Source: JALYXI01 sp963795835 (lineage in GTDB: Bacteria; Acidobacteriota; Terriglobia; Bryobacterales; Bryobacteraceae). Taken from it: DNA of 64,000 nucleotides. A program made the translations under genes and the position numbers. The DNA lies in assembly GCA_963795835.1 (NCBI GenBank), contig CAWCJC010000009.1, forward strand, positions 496,001 through 560,000, written 5' to 3'. This document shows, in pieces, positions 25,418-34,021 of the stretch. Under the pieces are notes generated by a model, which was given only the letters and a program-made list of their open reading frames with translations, was not told the origin of the DNA and did no database searches. Position 1 is the first letter of the stretch, and each line of letters begins with the position of its first letter.

Positions 25418-27071
25418 TCGCGGCCGTAAACGCGTCCACGAAATCGCGCCCGCCGTTCAACAGGTTCGAAAGCGTCATGTAGTCGACGGGGATATCAGGT
25501 TGTACGCCGACGTTCTCGATGTAGTTCGTCGCCGGATAGCCGTTAACCGATACAGGATTGGCGCGCGACATCAGCGCAATCGTCATTCCCGTATCGCCTT
25601 CAGAGTAGGCCCCCACCTGCCATCGGGAGGTGTTGAGCGAGTTGCTTCCGCCCATTCCGTTGGTTCTCCAACCGACCAGGGGTCCGCGTCCGTTGTCCTG
25701 AAACATCGCCGCTACCGAATCCGCCGTTGAAACGGAGAACTCGTCCGTGAGCATGATCATCGGCTTGTTATATGCCAGCCGCACTCCGTTCTTGTCCGTT
25801 GGCTCGGTTCTCGTGAAGCTCGGCCCGCACATCGGTACCGGTGTGGTGCGCGCCCGGCTTGTGGAGTAAGCCGCAAGCACGGCGTCGTAGATTGTCTGGT
25901 ATTGTGCAATCAGATTGGCATCACCCGTAACTCTGGCAGTGTTAAGCCGGTTGGCGAAGTACTGCAGGTACTCTCGCGTTGCTCGCAGTTCATAGCCTAC
26001 GGGCCGGAATCCGCCGGGCATCAGGTAGGTCAGAATGCTCTCTCCGTAACAGAGGAAGCCACCTGTGTTCCTGGTCTGGTCGATTACCAAGCCGTCGGTG
26101 TTCGACTGCATGTAGGCGATCTCGCCTGCGAACTGCGCCAGCGCCGCGCTTGAACTTGCCGGATCATAATAGGGAACCCGGATGAACCCGATGCGGTTCC
26201 CTCCTGAGACATAAACGCCGGAGACGAAGTCGTCCGCGAAAGATCCCCCTACTCGCCGAACAAACGTTTGCGGCAGGTTGAATACAGGCTGCAGAGAGCC
26301 ATAGCCCAGAAGGCCCACGGGATCGGGATCGGCTGAATGTTGCAGTTCCAGCAACGCATCTCTGGCCGTACTCTCCTCCGCCGCGCTCGCTCGAGGCACT
26401 TTTCTCTGTGGCATCGGTGCCGGGTCGATCTTGTCGAGAGGCAACCCGGATTTCACCCACGGAATCGAATACGTTTCCACGCTGCCCGAAGACCGGCGAA
26501 CCTGCACCATGGCGAAGTCTCCTACGTCTGTTGCATGCGGCATGCGGCTCTGCGGACGCGTCACGATTCGGCTGGCCGCTGCCCTTTGCGTGCTGCGATC
26601 GTTCCCGTAGCGAGCATACTTGGCGAAGTTTTGGAGCAGCGATTCGACCGGCGTGCCATCCACGGAAACAATCTCATCGCCAATCGTGAACGGATACCGC
26701 GAAACGGGAAGCACCGATCGATTCACGCCTTCGATCAGAACCCTGCCATCGTAGATGTCCACGCCGAAGCCAAGTTGCGCAACGAAATTCGACGGAAGCT
26801 GGTAAGAATCATGGCCGTCCTGCAATTGGGCCACGTACTCCACCATCAGCTCATAAAAGTCCAGATCGTTAGCGCTGGCATGGACCCGATCCATCCACGG
26901 CGACAGGTCCAGTGCATTGAAGCCGTAGAGGGTCTGCTTCCAGTCCAGCGGCGCATAGCGCTTCGAGTAGAGGGAGGTCAACGACTCGAAATCGAATACC
27001 TTCTGCGCATCGGTAAGCTGAGCGATTCCGCTGCCAGTAAAGGCGACAAGAAGGAGGAGCCATCTAGACAT
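25386..27071 (-). CDS. Secreted S41 family peptidase with PDZ-like domain
   Basis: 561 residues. Signal peptide at 1-17 (MSRWLLLLVAFTGSGIA). A helical N-terminal part includes 'YVAQLQDGHDSYQLPSNF', typical of S41 proteins. A PDZ-like strand 'PFTIGDEIVSVDGTPVESLL' sits at ~125-160. The protease core has 'GNRIGFIRVPYYDPASS', 'DGLVIDQTRNTGGFLCYGES', and the nucleophile region 'PMIMLTDEFSVSTADSVAAM', in which the second Ser of FSVS is the probable catalytic residue. The C-terminus 'NVGVQPDIPVDYM' is also characteristic. It probably degrades proteins in the periplasm or at the surface. It lies 7 bp downstream of the SDR gene's end on the same... strand order cupin, SDR, S41. Confidence 0.85.
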   Translation of the reverse strand: MSRWLLLLVAFTGSGIAQLTDAQKVFDFESLTSLYSKRYAPLDWKQTLYGFNALDLSPWMDRVHASANDLDFYELMVEYVAQLQDGHDSYQLPSNFVAQLGFGVDIYDGRVLIEGVNRSVLPVSRYPFTIGDEIVSVDGTPVESLLQNFAKYARYGNDRSTQRAAASRIVTRPQSRMPHATDVGDFAMVQVRRSSGSVETYSIPWVKSGLPLDKIDPAPMPQRKVPRASAAEESTARDALLELQHSADPDPVGLLGYGSLQPVFNLPQTFVRRVGGSFADDFVSGVYVSGGNRIGFIRVPYYDPASSSAALAQFAGEIAYMQSNTDGLVIDQTRNTGGFLCYGESILTYLMPGGFRPVGYELRATREYLQYFANRLNTARVTGDANLIAQYQTIYDAVLAAYSTSRARTTPVPMCGPSFTRTEPTDKNGVRLAYNKPMIMLTDEFSVSTADSVAAMFQDNGRGPLVGWRTNGMGGSNSLNTSRWQVGAYSEGDTGMTIALMSRANPVSVNGYPATNYIENVGVQPDIPVDYMTLSNLLNGGRDFVDAFTAAINAQIAKAKM

Positions 27072-27079
27072 AGCTTCGA

Positions 27080-27812
27080 TTACAGGCCACGGACGAACCC
27101 GCCGTCAACCGGCAAGCTCACTCCGGTCACATAACCGGCCAACTCCGAACAGAAGAACGCCGCCACCGCCCCAAACTCCTCCGGAGTGCCGAAACGGCCG
27201 AGCGGAATTTGGCTCAGCCACTTGGCCCGCAGCTCCGGCTTCTCGCTCGCAAGCGACTCCAGCCGCGCTGTCGCCGTGTATCCTGGGCACAGGTTGTTCA
27301 CCAGCACGTTGTAGGGCGCGCACTCGTTCGAAAGCGTTTTGGTCAACCCGGTCACGGCGGCCCGAATGGAATTTGAGAGCACCAGCCCGTCAATCGGCTG
27401 CTTGACGGAAGCCGAGGTAATCGTCAAAAACCGGCCCCATCGGCGGTCGCACATGCCGGGTAAGACCTCCCGCGCCAGGGTCACGGCGCTCAGAAGGTTG
27501 GTCTCAATCGCAGCTTGCCACTCTTCGGCCGTCGTTTCGCGGAAGAGCTTCGCCGGAGGTCCGCCGGCATTGGCGATAGCGATATCGATATGCCCGAAAT
27601 GAGCGTTCACTTCCGCTACAAACGCACGCAGTTGCGCCGGATCGCGAACGTCGGCGGGCCAGCAGAAGATGCCTTCCCCAACCGGCTCGGCTTTCCGCGA
27701 ACAGACCGCCACGCGCACACCTTCCGCCGCCAATGCCAGCGCGGTCGCCTTTCCCAAGACCCTGGGTTCCCGCTGCGACCAGCGCCACCCTGCCTCGGAT
27801 TCCCAAGTCCAC
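27080..27812 (-). CDS. SDR oxidoreductase, frameshifted near the N-terminus
   Basis: The gene begins at GTG 27812, nine bases after an AGGAG, with the Rossmann start 'DLGIRGRVALVAAGTQGLGK'. The frame then breaks at an A-run (27750-27752), and the protein continues in another frame as 'KATALALAAEGVRVAVCSRK'. One extra A (AAA for AA) explains it, giving about 243 residues. Otherwise a TTG at 27757 would start a truncated form without the nucleotide-binding loop. Later elements are 'IDIAIANAGGPPAKLF' (NAG), 'FLTITSASVKQPIDG' (catalytic Ser), and 'LSNSIRAAVTGLTKTLSNE', where the usual YxxxK is SxxxR, as in an atypical SDR subgroup. It lies between the cupin and S41 genes on the same strand. Confidence 0.7.
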
Positions 27813-27816
27813 CGTG

Positions 27817-28179
27817 TTATCTCCTTAAATAGGCGTCATCGCCGGAGAGCCAGTCTTCGCGCGGCGGGCTGAACAGATCCAAATCTACTGTATCCTCAAG
27901 TGCCACTGCCTGATGGGGCAGGTTTGAGGGAATCCGCAATACTTCTCCCTGACCCACGATAATCTCGCGGCCTTCGATGGTGAACTGGAGAGCGCCTTCC
28001 AGAATGTAGGTAATCTGCTCGTTGTGGTGGCTGTGTAAAGGCACAATTGCGCCTTTCTTAAGAAACACCTGTGCGGCCATCACTTTGTCGCCTGTAATGA
28101 TCTTGCGGGAGATGGTATCGCTCAAAGTTTCAAGCGGTACCGTGCTCCAGGAATAGTGCTGCGCTTCCGTCTGGGTCAT
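27817..28179 (-). CDS. Cupin domain protein
   Basis: 120 residues, a single cupin_2 barrel. Motif 1 is 'AIVPLHSHHNEQITYILEGA', giving the His-His-Glu metal ligands, and motif 2 is 'VLRIPSNLPHQAVALED', giving the last His. Probably a small-molecule-binding or isomerase/dioxygenase-type metal protein; the substrate is unknown. Its stop codon is followed within five bases by the GTG start of the SDR gene, and the SDR ribosome binding site overlaps the end of the cupin gene, so the two are co-translated. It diverges from ku, with about 25 bp between starts. Confidence 0.85.
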   Translation of the reverse strand: MTQTEAQHYSWSTVPLETLSDTISRKIITGDKVMAAQVFLKKGAIVPLHSHHNEQITYILEGALQFTIEGREIIVGQGEVLRIPSNLPHQAVALEDTVDLDLFSPPREDWLSGDDAYLRR

Positions 28180-28208
28180 ATAGGAAGCATAATTGCTTCA
28201 CCATGCGC

Positions 28209-29129
28209 ATGGCGACAGCGGTGTGGCGCGGGCAGCTTACATTTGGGTTACTCTCGTTCCCGGTGAAGCTGTACGTGGCGGCAAGAAGGGATCCCATTTC
28301 GTTTCGTAATTTGCGAAAGAGGGAAGAAGAGCCGGAGCCCGCCCCGGTACCCACTACGAAGTTCACTGCCCAGCCGGCCCAAGAAGCGCCTGAGCCCGTT
28401 TATACGCCGGAAGATCGGGTAACTCACACCCCGGTCACAACAACGGCGGAAATATCTTCTCCTACACCCGCGCCGGTTATGACGCCGATTATGAAAGGCT
28501 ACGAATTCGAGAAAGACCAGTTCGTCGCCATCGATCCGGCGGAGATCAAGAAACTGGCGAAAAGCACTTCACGCGATATGGAAGTCACGGAATTCGTCCA
28601 CTGGAACGAGATCGATCCGGTTTTTCTCGACGCTTCCTACTTTGTGATTCCGGACCCGAGCGGCGAGAAGCCATACTCGCTGCTCTGCGCAGCCATGAAG
28701 AAGACAGGCTTCGCGGCAATCGCTCAGATCGTTATGCATGGCCGTGAACAGGTGCTCGTTTTGCGGCTCGGCACCAAAGGGTTGGTGGCGCACACGATGT
28801 TTTACAATTCCGAAGTCCGTCGCGAGGAAGAATTTGCCCCCTCCGCCGAGTTTGGTGCGAAAGAACTCGACTTAGCTTCAAAGCTGATTGAGCACATGGA
28901 AGCGCCTTTCCAGCCCGAGCAGTATGTGGACCAGTACAAGGCCAGAGTGCAGGCGCTTATTGACGAAAAGGTGAATCGCGTAGCCGCCGCGCCGGCCGCC
29001 ACGGAAGCGCCAGTCGCCCGTAAGAAACCGGTCGATATCCTGGAAGCACTGAAGCGCAGCCTCGAACAGGCAGCTGCCCGAAAAGCCCCTCAACAGGCAG
29101 CCATGCGCCCGAGGCGCAAGAGCGCTTAG
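28209..29129 (+). CDS. ku: Ku protein (NHEJ DNA-end binding)
   Basis: 306 residues. ATG 28209 gives the family-like N-terminus 'MATAVWRGQLTFGLLSFPVK'; an ATG at 28203 is also in frame. Ku-core segments are 'KGYEFEKDQFVAIDPAEIKK', 'EVTEFVHWNEIDPVFLDASY', 'YSLLCAAMKKTGFAAIAQIV', 'QVLVLRLGTKGLVAHTMFY' and 'LIEHMEAPFQPEQYVDQYK'. The region that in other bacterial Ku proteins reads R-Y-K-x-V-C-x-x-C-G is replaced by ~60 Pro/Glu/Thr-rich residues with no Cys pair. A basic Ala/Lys/Arg tail ends the protein. Ku dimers bind broken ends and recruit LigD; no ligD is in the window. It is followed without a gap by the lipid kinase gene. Confidence 0.88.
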   Translation: MATAVWRGQLTFGLLSFPVKLYVAARRDPISFRNLRKREEEPEPAPVPTTKFTAQPAQEAPEPVYTPEDRVTHTPVTTTAEISSPTPAPVMTPIMKGYEFEKDQFVAIDPAEIKKLAKSTSRDMEVTEFVHWNEIDPVFLDASYFVIPDPSGEKPYSLLCAAMKKTGFAAIAQIVMHGREQVLVLRLGTKGLVAHTMFYNSEVRREEEFAPSAEFGAKELDLASKLIEHMEAPFQPEQYVDQYKARVQALIDEKVNRVAAAPAATEAPVARKKPVDILEALKRSLEQAAARKAPQQAAMRPRRKSA

Positions 29130-30065
29130 ATGGAACTTTTCTCCGAAGACAAGCCGGTTTACGCGCTCCTCAACGTGCGCTCCGGTTGGGATGATGGCTC
29201 CGCCTGCAGTACACAACTCGAACGTGCGATCGGCCATAACCTCACCATTGAACACGCGGTAAAAGGGTTCGACATCACCGCAGCCGTACGCCGGGCCCGA
29301 GATGCAGGCGTGAGCGCCGTAATCGCCGGCGGCGGGGATGGCACCTTGAACGCGGTCGCAGCGGGGTTGAATGGGTCCGATGTGCCCATGGCAATTCTGC
29401 CGATTGGAACGCTGAACCATCTGGCGCGCGATCTGCAGGTTCCGCTCGATGTCAGCCAGGCGATTGCGGGGCTGAAGTCGAGCACGGTAGCGAAGATTGA
29501 TCTCGGCGTCGTCAACGGGCGTGTGTTCGTCAATAACTCGGTGATTGGGCTTTACCCGGCTTACTGGTTTGCGCGCTCCCGAATCGAGCGCACGTGGAAA
29601 CTGAGATGGCTGGCCATCACGTCGGCAATCTTCAGCGTGATTCGCCGCAATCCCTACATGAACGTGCGGCTGCTCATCGATGGCCGCCCCATCGAACGCA
29701 AGACGCCTTACATTCTGGTGGCAAACAACGAACACCGCATGGAAGGTTATCAGCTCGGGACACGGGCTCACCTGGACCGGGGAAAGCTGTGGGTTTACGT
29801 CATGCGTAAGTTGAGCCGCTGGGGCCTTCTGCGTTTGGCGGTTTCGCTGATCACCGGGCAGTTCAAAAGACGCGATGATTTCGAAACTTTCGCTGTCGAG
29901 TCCATGACGGTCGAAACACGGCGGCGCCGGTTAGGCGTATCGCTGGATGGCGAAGTGAAGGGTTTGCGCACGCCTCTGGAATATCGTTCGCTGCCGGGAG
30001 CGCTCCGGGTGATTGTGCCTCCCAAGGCGCTAGAGAAGGCTCCTGAAGCCGTCCCGGAACCGTAG
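29130..30065 (+). CDS. Diacylglycerol kinase-family lipid kinase
   Basis: 311 residues. Starts at the base after the ku stop. Signature 'AVIAGGGDGTLNAVAAGLNG' (GGGDGT at 67-72) binds nucleotide, followed by 'MAILPIGTLNHLARDLQVPL' (PxGT..xLA), 'VNNSVIGLYPAYW' and a C-terminal 'LGVSLDGEVKGLRTPLEYRS' with the conserved DGE. Members phosphorylate diacylglycerol, sphingoid bases or related lipids at the inner face of the membrane. First part 'PVYALLNVRSGWDDGS' corresponds to the usual NPxSG start, with NVRSG in place of NPxSG. Part of a five-gene plus-strand run with ku, phosphoesterase, TIM barrel and oxidoreductase. Confidence 0.88.
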   Translation: MELFSEDKPVYALLNVRSGWDDGSACSTQLERAIGHNLTIEHAVKGFDITAAVRRARDAGVSAVIAGGGDGTLNAVAAGLNGSDVPMAILPIGTLNHLARDLQVPLDVSQAIAGLKSSTVAKIDLGVVNGRVFVNNSVIGLYPAYWFARSRIERTWKLRWLAITSAIFSVIRRNPYMNVRLLIDGRPIERKTPYILVANNEHRMEGYQLGTRAHLDRGKLWVYVMRKLSRWGLLRLAVSLITGQFKRRDDFETFAVESMTVETRRRRLGVSLDGEVKGLRTPLEYRSLPGALRVIVPPKALEKAPEAVPEP

Positions 30066-30067
30066 CG

Positions 30068-30850
30068 ATGCGGCGCATCGTTCACGCTTCCGACTTCCAC
30101 TTCGGGTGGAGCGAATCGGCTCTCGCAACAGTTCTCTGCGCCACCATCGCGAATTTGAAGCCAGACTTGACCGTGCTCTCCGGCGATTTCGTGGAACATG
30201 CCACCCGCGCCGAGTTCGAGCAGGCGCGCAAGTTCGTGCAAGGGATTCAAGGGCCCAAGATCATGGTTCCAGGCAATCACGACCTGCCGTTTTATAACTA
30301 TGTTCGCCGCGTGAGACAAGGTCTCTCGTTGTATCGTGAGTACATTACTGACGACATGATGCCGTTCTATCAGGATGAGGAGATTGCTGTGATGGGCATT
30401 GATACCGCGCGCGTCTGGCCCATTCGCGGCGGCAGTATCAGCCGGGTACAGATGGAGCAGGTGGCAAACAAACTTTGCGACCTGCCTGCAGGGCTGACAC
30501 GAGTGTTGGTCACTCACCACCCCTTCGACTTGCCCGAAAGATATGCAGCACGGTACCTGGTGAAACGCGGCGCGAAGGCGCTGGAGCGCTTGGCTTGCTG
30601 CATGGATGTGCTGTTGGCCGGGCATATGCACATCGGCGCGAGCGGCCGCGTGGCGGACCGTTTTGAAACTGAAAATGGAGCGCTCATCTTCTCGCAGGCG
30701 GGAACCGCGATTTCGAAGCGCTACAAAGGGGAACGAAATTCGCTCAACGTCATCGAAATCGATCGCCCCCATGTACGCGTGCAGAAGTATTCCTGGGATA
30801 GCGGTGAATCCGCCTTCGCCGCGGTGCCCAGCGAGTTGCAGGAATACTGA
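30068..30850 (+). CDS. Calcineurin-like metallophosphoesterase
   Basis: 260 residues with all motifs of the family in order: 'IVHASDFHFGW' (DxH), 'DLTVLSGDFVEHA' (GDxx), 'KIMVPGNHDLPFY' (GNHD), 'RVLVTHHPFDL' (HH) and 'VLLAGHMHIGASGR' (GHxH). Two metal ions are therefore expected. Substrate could be a phospholipid, UDP-diacylglucosamine or a cyclic nucleotide; nothing in the sequence decides it. It begins 2 bp after the lipid kinase, suggesting a shared lipid or nucleotide context. Confidence 0.88.
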   Translation: MRRIVHASDFHFGWSESALATVLCATIANLKPDLTVLSGDFVEHATRAEFEQARKFVQGIQGPKIMVPGNHDLPFYNYVRRVRQGLSLYREYITDDMMPFYQDEEIAVMGIDTARVWPIRGGSISRVQMEQVANKLCDLPAGLTRVLVTHHPFDLPERYAARYLVKRGAKALERLACCMDVLLAGHMHIGASGRVADRFETENGALIFSQAGTAISKRYKGERNSLNVIEIDRPHVRVQKYSWDSGESAFAAVPSELQEY

Positions 30851-30852
30851 AC

Positions 30853-31692
30853 ATGAAAATCTCTGCCTTCCCCAAGTGTTACCTGGGCGCGATCTCGAAT
30901 CGGCAGATGACCGTCTTCCAGTGGATCGAACAGGCGAAGCAACTGCCGGCTCAGGGTCTCGAAATGTATGAGGGCTTCTTCCCCTCCTTCGAGAACGATG
31001 AAGTGGATCGAGTGGGAGCCTCCATCCACGATGCAGGATTCGCTATGCCAATGTTCTGCTGCTCGCCCGATTTCACGCAGCCCTCTTCCGATGCCCGCGC
31101 TCGGGAAGTGGAGCGCGAGGCGCAAATGATCGCTGTCACGCGACGTTTAGGTGGGGAGGGCGCCGTTTGCCGCGTGCTGACCGGCCAGCGCCGCGCTGAA
31201 GTCAGTGACCGGCAAGGCCTCGAGTGGGTGTTCGAATCGATCCGGCAGTTGCTGCCCGTCGCGCGCGAACACGGCGTCAAGTTAGGGCTGGAGAATCATT
31301 ACAAAGACGGCAAGTGGACCGCGCCCGAATTCGCGCAGAGAGCTCCGCTGTTCCTGCAAGTGGTTCAGGAGTTTTCGGGCGACTCAGCCTTTGGCGTTCA
31401 GTACGATCCTTCAAACGCAGTTGTGGCCGGAGACGATCCGGTGGAGTTGCTGCGCCACGTTGCTCCCTACGTCTGTAGCATGCATGCCAGCGACCGGTCG
31501 CTTGCGCCGGATGGGACTTTGCAGCATGGCGTGACCGGCAAAGGCATCAATGACTATCACGCCATCTTCCGCATACTCGCCGAACACGGCTACCAGGGCT
31601 GGGTAAGCATCGAAGACGGTATGAATGGCATGGACGAGATGCGCGAATCGCTCGAATTCCTGCACCGTATGAACCGGGAGTACTTCGCATAA
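30853..31692 (+). CDS. Sugar phosphate isomerase/epimerase family TIM barrel
   Basis: 279 residues. Motifs of the xylose isomerase-like family: 'FPKCYLGAISNRQMTVFQWI', 'LPAQGLEMYEGFFPSF', 'HGVKLGLENHYKDGKWT' (metal Glu), 'AFGVQYDPSNAVVAGDDP' (metal Asp), 'PYVCSMHASDRSLAP' (metal His) and 'GYQGWVSIEDGMNGMDEM' (final Glu). Such enzymes act on sugars and inositols. The stop is followed immediately by the GTG of a Gfo/Idh/MocA oxidoreductase, a pairing very common in inositol or sugar catabolism, so the two probably work on the same substrate. Confidence 0.87.
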   Translation: MKISAFPKCYLGAISNRQMTVFQWIEQAKQLPAQGLEMYEGFFPSFENDEVDRVGASIHDAGFAMPMFCCSPDFTQPSSDARAREVEREAQMIAVTRRLGGEGAVCRVLTGQRRAEVSDRQGLEWVFESIRQLLPVAREHGVKLGLENHYKDGKWTAPEFAQRAPLFLQVVQEFSGDSAFGVQYDPSNAVVAGDDPVELLRHVAPYVCSMHASDRSLAPDGTLQHGVTGKGINDYHAIFRILAEHGYQGWVSIEDGMNGMDEMRESLEFLHRMNREYFA

Positions 31693-32733
31693 GTGAGAAC
31701 GGCCCTGGTGGGTTGCGGTAAGGTCGGAGGTCTCCACGCCCATGCGCTGGCGTCGTTGCCGCAGTCACAGTTGGTCGCGGTCATTGACAGCAGTCTTGAT
31801 CGCGCTCAGTCCTTTGCCGCCAAATATGGGGGCGTTGCCGGAACAGATGTCCGCAACACAGGTGCCGAAGCCGTCTTCCTCTGTACTCCGCACCCGCTGC
31901 ACGCCGACGCCGCCATTGCAGCCATGGAAAGCGGTGCACACGTTCTCGTAGAGAAACCTCTGGCGGCAACGCTTCCCGATTGCGACCGCATGCTCGCTGC
32001 GGCCGCGCGCAACGGAGTGCAGTTAGGCGTAGTCAGCCAGCGCCGCCTGTATGAACCAGTGAAGCGCATGAAGCAGGCGATCGATGCGGGTAAGATCGGC
32101 CGTCCCGTGCTTGCCACCGTCGCGATGTTCAGTTGGCGCGACGAAGCTTACTACCGCTCGGACCCCTGGCGCGGCCGCTGGGATACTGAGGGCGGCGGCG
32201 TGTTGATCAACCAATCGCCGCATCACTTGGATCTGCTCCAGTGGTTCATGGGACCGGTGGAGGAAGTCTCCGGCGCTGCTGTGAACCTGAACCATCCCTA
32301 CATCGAAGTGGAAGATACGGCGTCGGCGACGTTGCGGTTCGCCGGCGGCGGCATTGGCAATGTGATCGTCAGTCTGTCGCAGAAGCCCGGGCTCTATACC
32401 AAGGTCCATGTACACGGCGAGAACGGCGCTTCGGTGGGTGCGGAAACGGATTCAGGCGCCACGTTCATCGCGGGCATGTCCGCACCGGCCGGTGTTCCCG
32501 TCAATGATATCTGGACCATTCCGGGCGAAGAACATCTGCTTGCCGGGTTCCAGCAGACCGACCGCGAAAGCCCACCCCAGGACTACCACGCGCTTGAGAT
32601 TGCCCGCTTCCTCGATAGCCTGATTGCGCGCGAGGCGGTTCCGGTGCCGGGCGCAGAAGGTCGCAAGGTGGTCGCCATCATCGACGCTATTTACCGCTCC
32701 AGCCGCGAGCGACGCGCAGTCTCGCCTATGTGA
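31693..32733 (+). CDS. Gfo/Idh/MocA family oxidoreductase
   Basis: 346 residues from GTG 31693, directly after the TIM-barrel stop. N-terminal Rossmann fold 'TALVGCGKVGGLHAHALASL' binds NAD(P); 'AEAVFLCTPHPLHADAAIAA' and 'GAHVLVEKPLAATLPDCDRM' carry the catalytic EKP lysine; 'GGVLINQSPHHLDLLQWFMG' has the D/H pair of the family. The C-terminal domain includes 'YIEVEDTASATLRFAGGGIG'. It likely oxidises or epimerises a sugar together with the preceding isomerase. It overlaps the convergent AlgD-like gene by 8 bp. Confidence 0.9.
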   Translation: MRTALVGCGKVGGLHAHALASLPQSQLVAVIDSSLDRAQSFAAKYGGVAGTDVRNTGAEAVFLCTPHPLHADAAIAAMESGAHVLVEKPLAATLPDCDRMLAAAARNGVQLGVVSQRRLYEPVKRMKQAIDAGKIGRPVLATVAMFSWRDEAYYRSDPWRGRWDTEGGGVLINQSPHHLDLLQWFMGPVEEVSGAAVNLNHPYIEVEDTASATLRFAGGGIGNVIVSLSQKPGLYTKVHVHGENGASVGAETDSGATFIAGMSAPAGVPVNDIWTIPGEEHLLAGFQQTDRESPPQDYHALEIARFLDSLIAREAVPVPGAEGRKVVAIIDAIYRSSRERRAVSPM

Positions 32734-33967
32734 GCGAAAGAACCGGCAGCATCGCGGATTCGATCTCAACCATGGCCGCCGGGTTTGGCTTCTGAGTCAG
32801 TATCAGGTGATCGCAGTTGGAGAGCAGTTCGCCCAACGACGCCGTCAGCAGCCGCCCGATATGTGGAATCGCGGCGAGCACGAAGTTCTTGTTCGCCCCA
32901 TAGATCTCATCGATCTGGATGTGCGGATCGTAGACGCGGACGTCGCGGCCTTTGCCGATCAGGTGTTCGAGCAGTGTCACCACGGGGCTCTCGCGCAGAT
33001 CGTCCGTGTTTTCCTTGAACGCCAGGCCATAGATGCCGATCCGCTTGCCGGGCAGCGCCATCACGCGCTCGATTGCGCGCTTCAGGTGCTGATCGTTCGC
33101 TGGCAGCACGTTCTGCAGCATCGGCAGATTCAGGTCAAGCCGGGAAGCGCGGTATGTGAGCGCGCGCAGGTCTTTCGGAAGGCAACTTCCGCCGAAGGCA
33201 AAGCCGGGGCGCAGGTATGCGGCAGATATGTTGAGCTTGTCGTCCTGGCAGAGAGTGTGCATCACTTCATTGGCGGGGATGTCGAGCTTCGAGCACAGCG
33301 ATCCTATCTCGTTGGCGAAGCCGATCTTGACCGCGTGGAAGCAGTTGCAGGCGTACTTGATCATCTCTGCCGTCCGTAGCGTCACCATGCACGCTTTCAC
33401 GTTCAGAGTCTTGTAAAGATCGGCGACGGAATGCACGGCGGCGGTGTTGTCGCCCCCCACAACCAGCAACGAAGGCTCCATGAAGTCCCGGACTGCGGTG
33501 CCTTCTCTCAGGAACTCAGGGTTGCTAACGACGGGGCACTTGGCGGGATCACCGAGCGCCGGGATCACGACGTCCTCGCAGGTACCAGGGAAGACGGTGC
33601 TCCGGATCACAACGATCAACTGCTCCGCGCGACCCTGCATGAACGAGCCGATGTCTTCGGACACACGTTTCAACTGCCCCAGACCCAGATTGCCGTTCGG
33701 CTCAGAAGGCGTACCCACGCAGATCAGCGCGATGTCGGCCTTGGCCAAGCCTTCGGCAAGCGACGTAGTGGCGGTGAGCAGCCCACTCGCCGCGGTCTCC
33801 CGTACGATCTCCTCCAGGCCTGGTTCATAGAAGGGAGCTTTGCCCGCCAGGACGTTACTTACCTTGTAATCGTCACGGTCAACACCGATGACCTTGTGGC
33901 CAAGGCGCGCCAAACACGCCGCCGTGACACACCCTACATAGCCCAACCCGAGCACCGCAACTATCAT
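32726..33967 (-). CDS. GDP-mannose/UDP-glucose 6-dehydrogenase, AlgD-like
   Basis: 413 residues. ATG 33967 is chosen: GGAGG lies just upstream inside a spurious in-frame ATG at 33979. NAD-binding 'MIVAVLGLGYVGCVTAACLA', 'IALICVGTPSEPNGNLGLG', 'VVIRSTVFPGTCEDVVIP', 'NPEFLREGTAVRDF', 'AEMIKYACNCFHAVKIGFAN', 'ICQD'-like 'LCQDDKLNIS' and catalytic-Cys 'PGFAFGGSCLPKDLRALTYR', then 'GLAFKENTDDLRESPVV'. The wording follows AlgD more closely than UDP-glucose dehydrogenases, so GDP-mannuronate is the favoured product, for a polysaccharide. No alginate or other exopolysaccharide genes are adjacent. Confidence 0.87.
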   Translation of the reverse strand: MIVAVLGLGYVGCVTAACLARLGHKVIGVDRDDYKVSNVLAGKAPFYEPGLEEIVRETAASGLLTATTSLAEGLAKADIALICVGTPSEPNGNLGLGQLKRVSEDIGSFMQGRAEQLIVVIRSTVFPGTCEDVVIPALGDPAKCPVVSNPEFLREGTAVRDFMEPSLLVVGGDNTAAVHSVADLYKTLNVKACMVTLRTAEMIKYACNCFHAVKIGFANEIGSLCSKLDIPANEVMHTLCQDDKLNISAAYLRPGFAFGGSCLPKDLRALTYRASRLDLNLPMLQNVLPANDQHLKRAIERVMALPGKRIGIYGLAFKENTDDLRESPVVTLLEHLIGKGRDVRVYDPHIQIDEIYGANKNFVLAAIPHIGRLLTASLGELLSNCDHLILTQKPNPAAMVEIESAMLPVLSLT

Positions 33968-34021
33968 GTGGACCTCCATTTTAGCCTGTTGAAGTTTGGT
34001 GCAGAGTACTCCCTTCGACTG

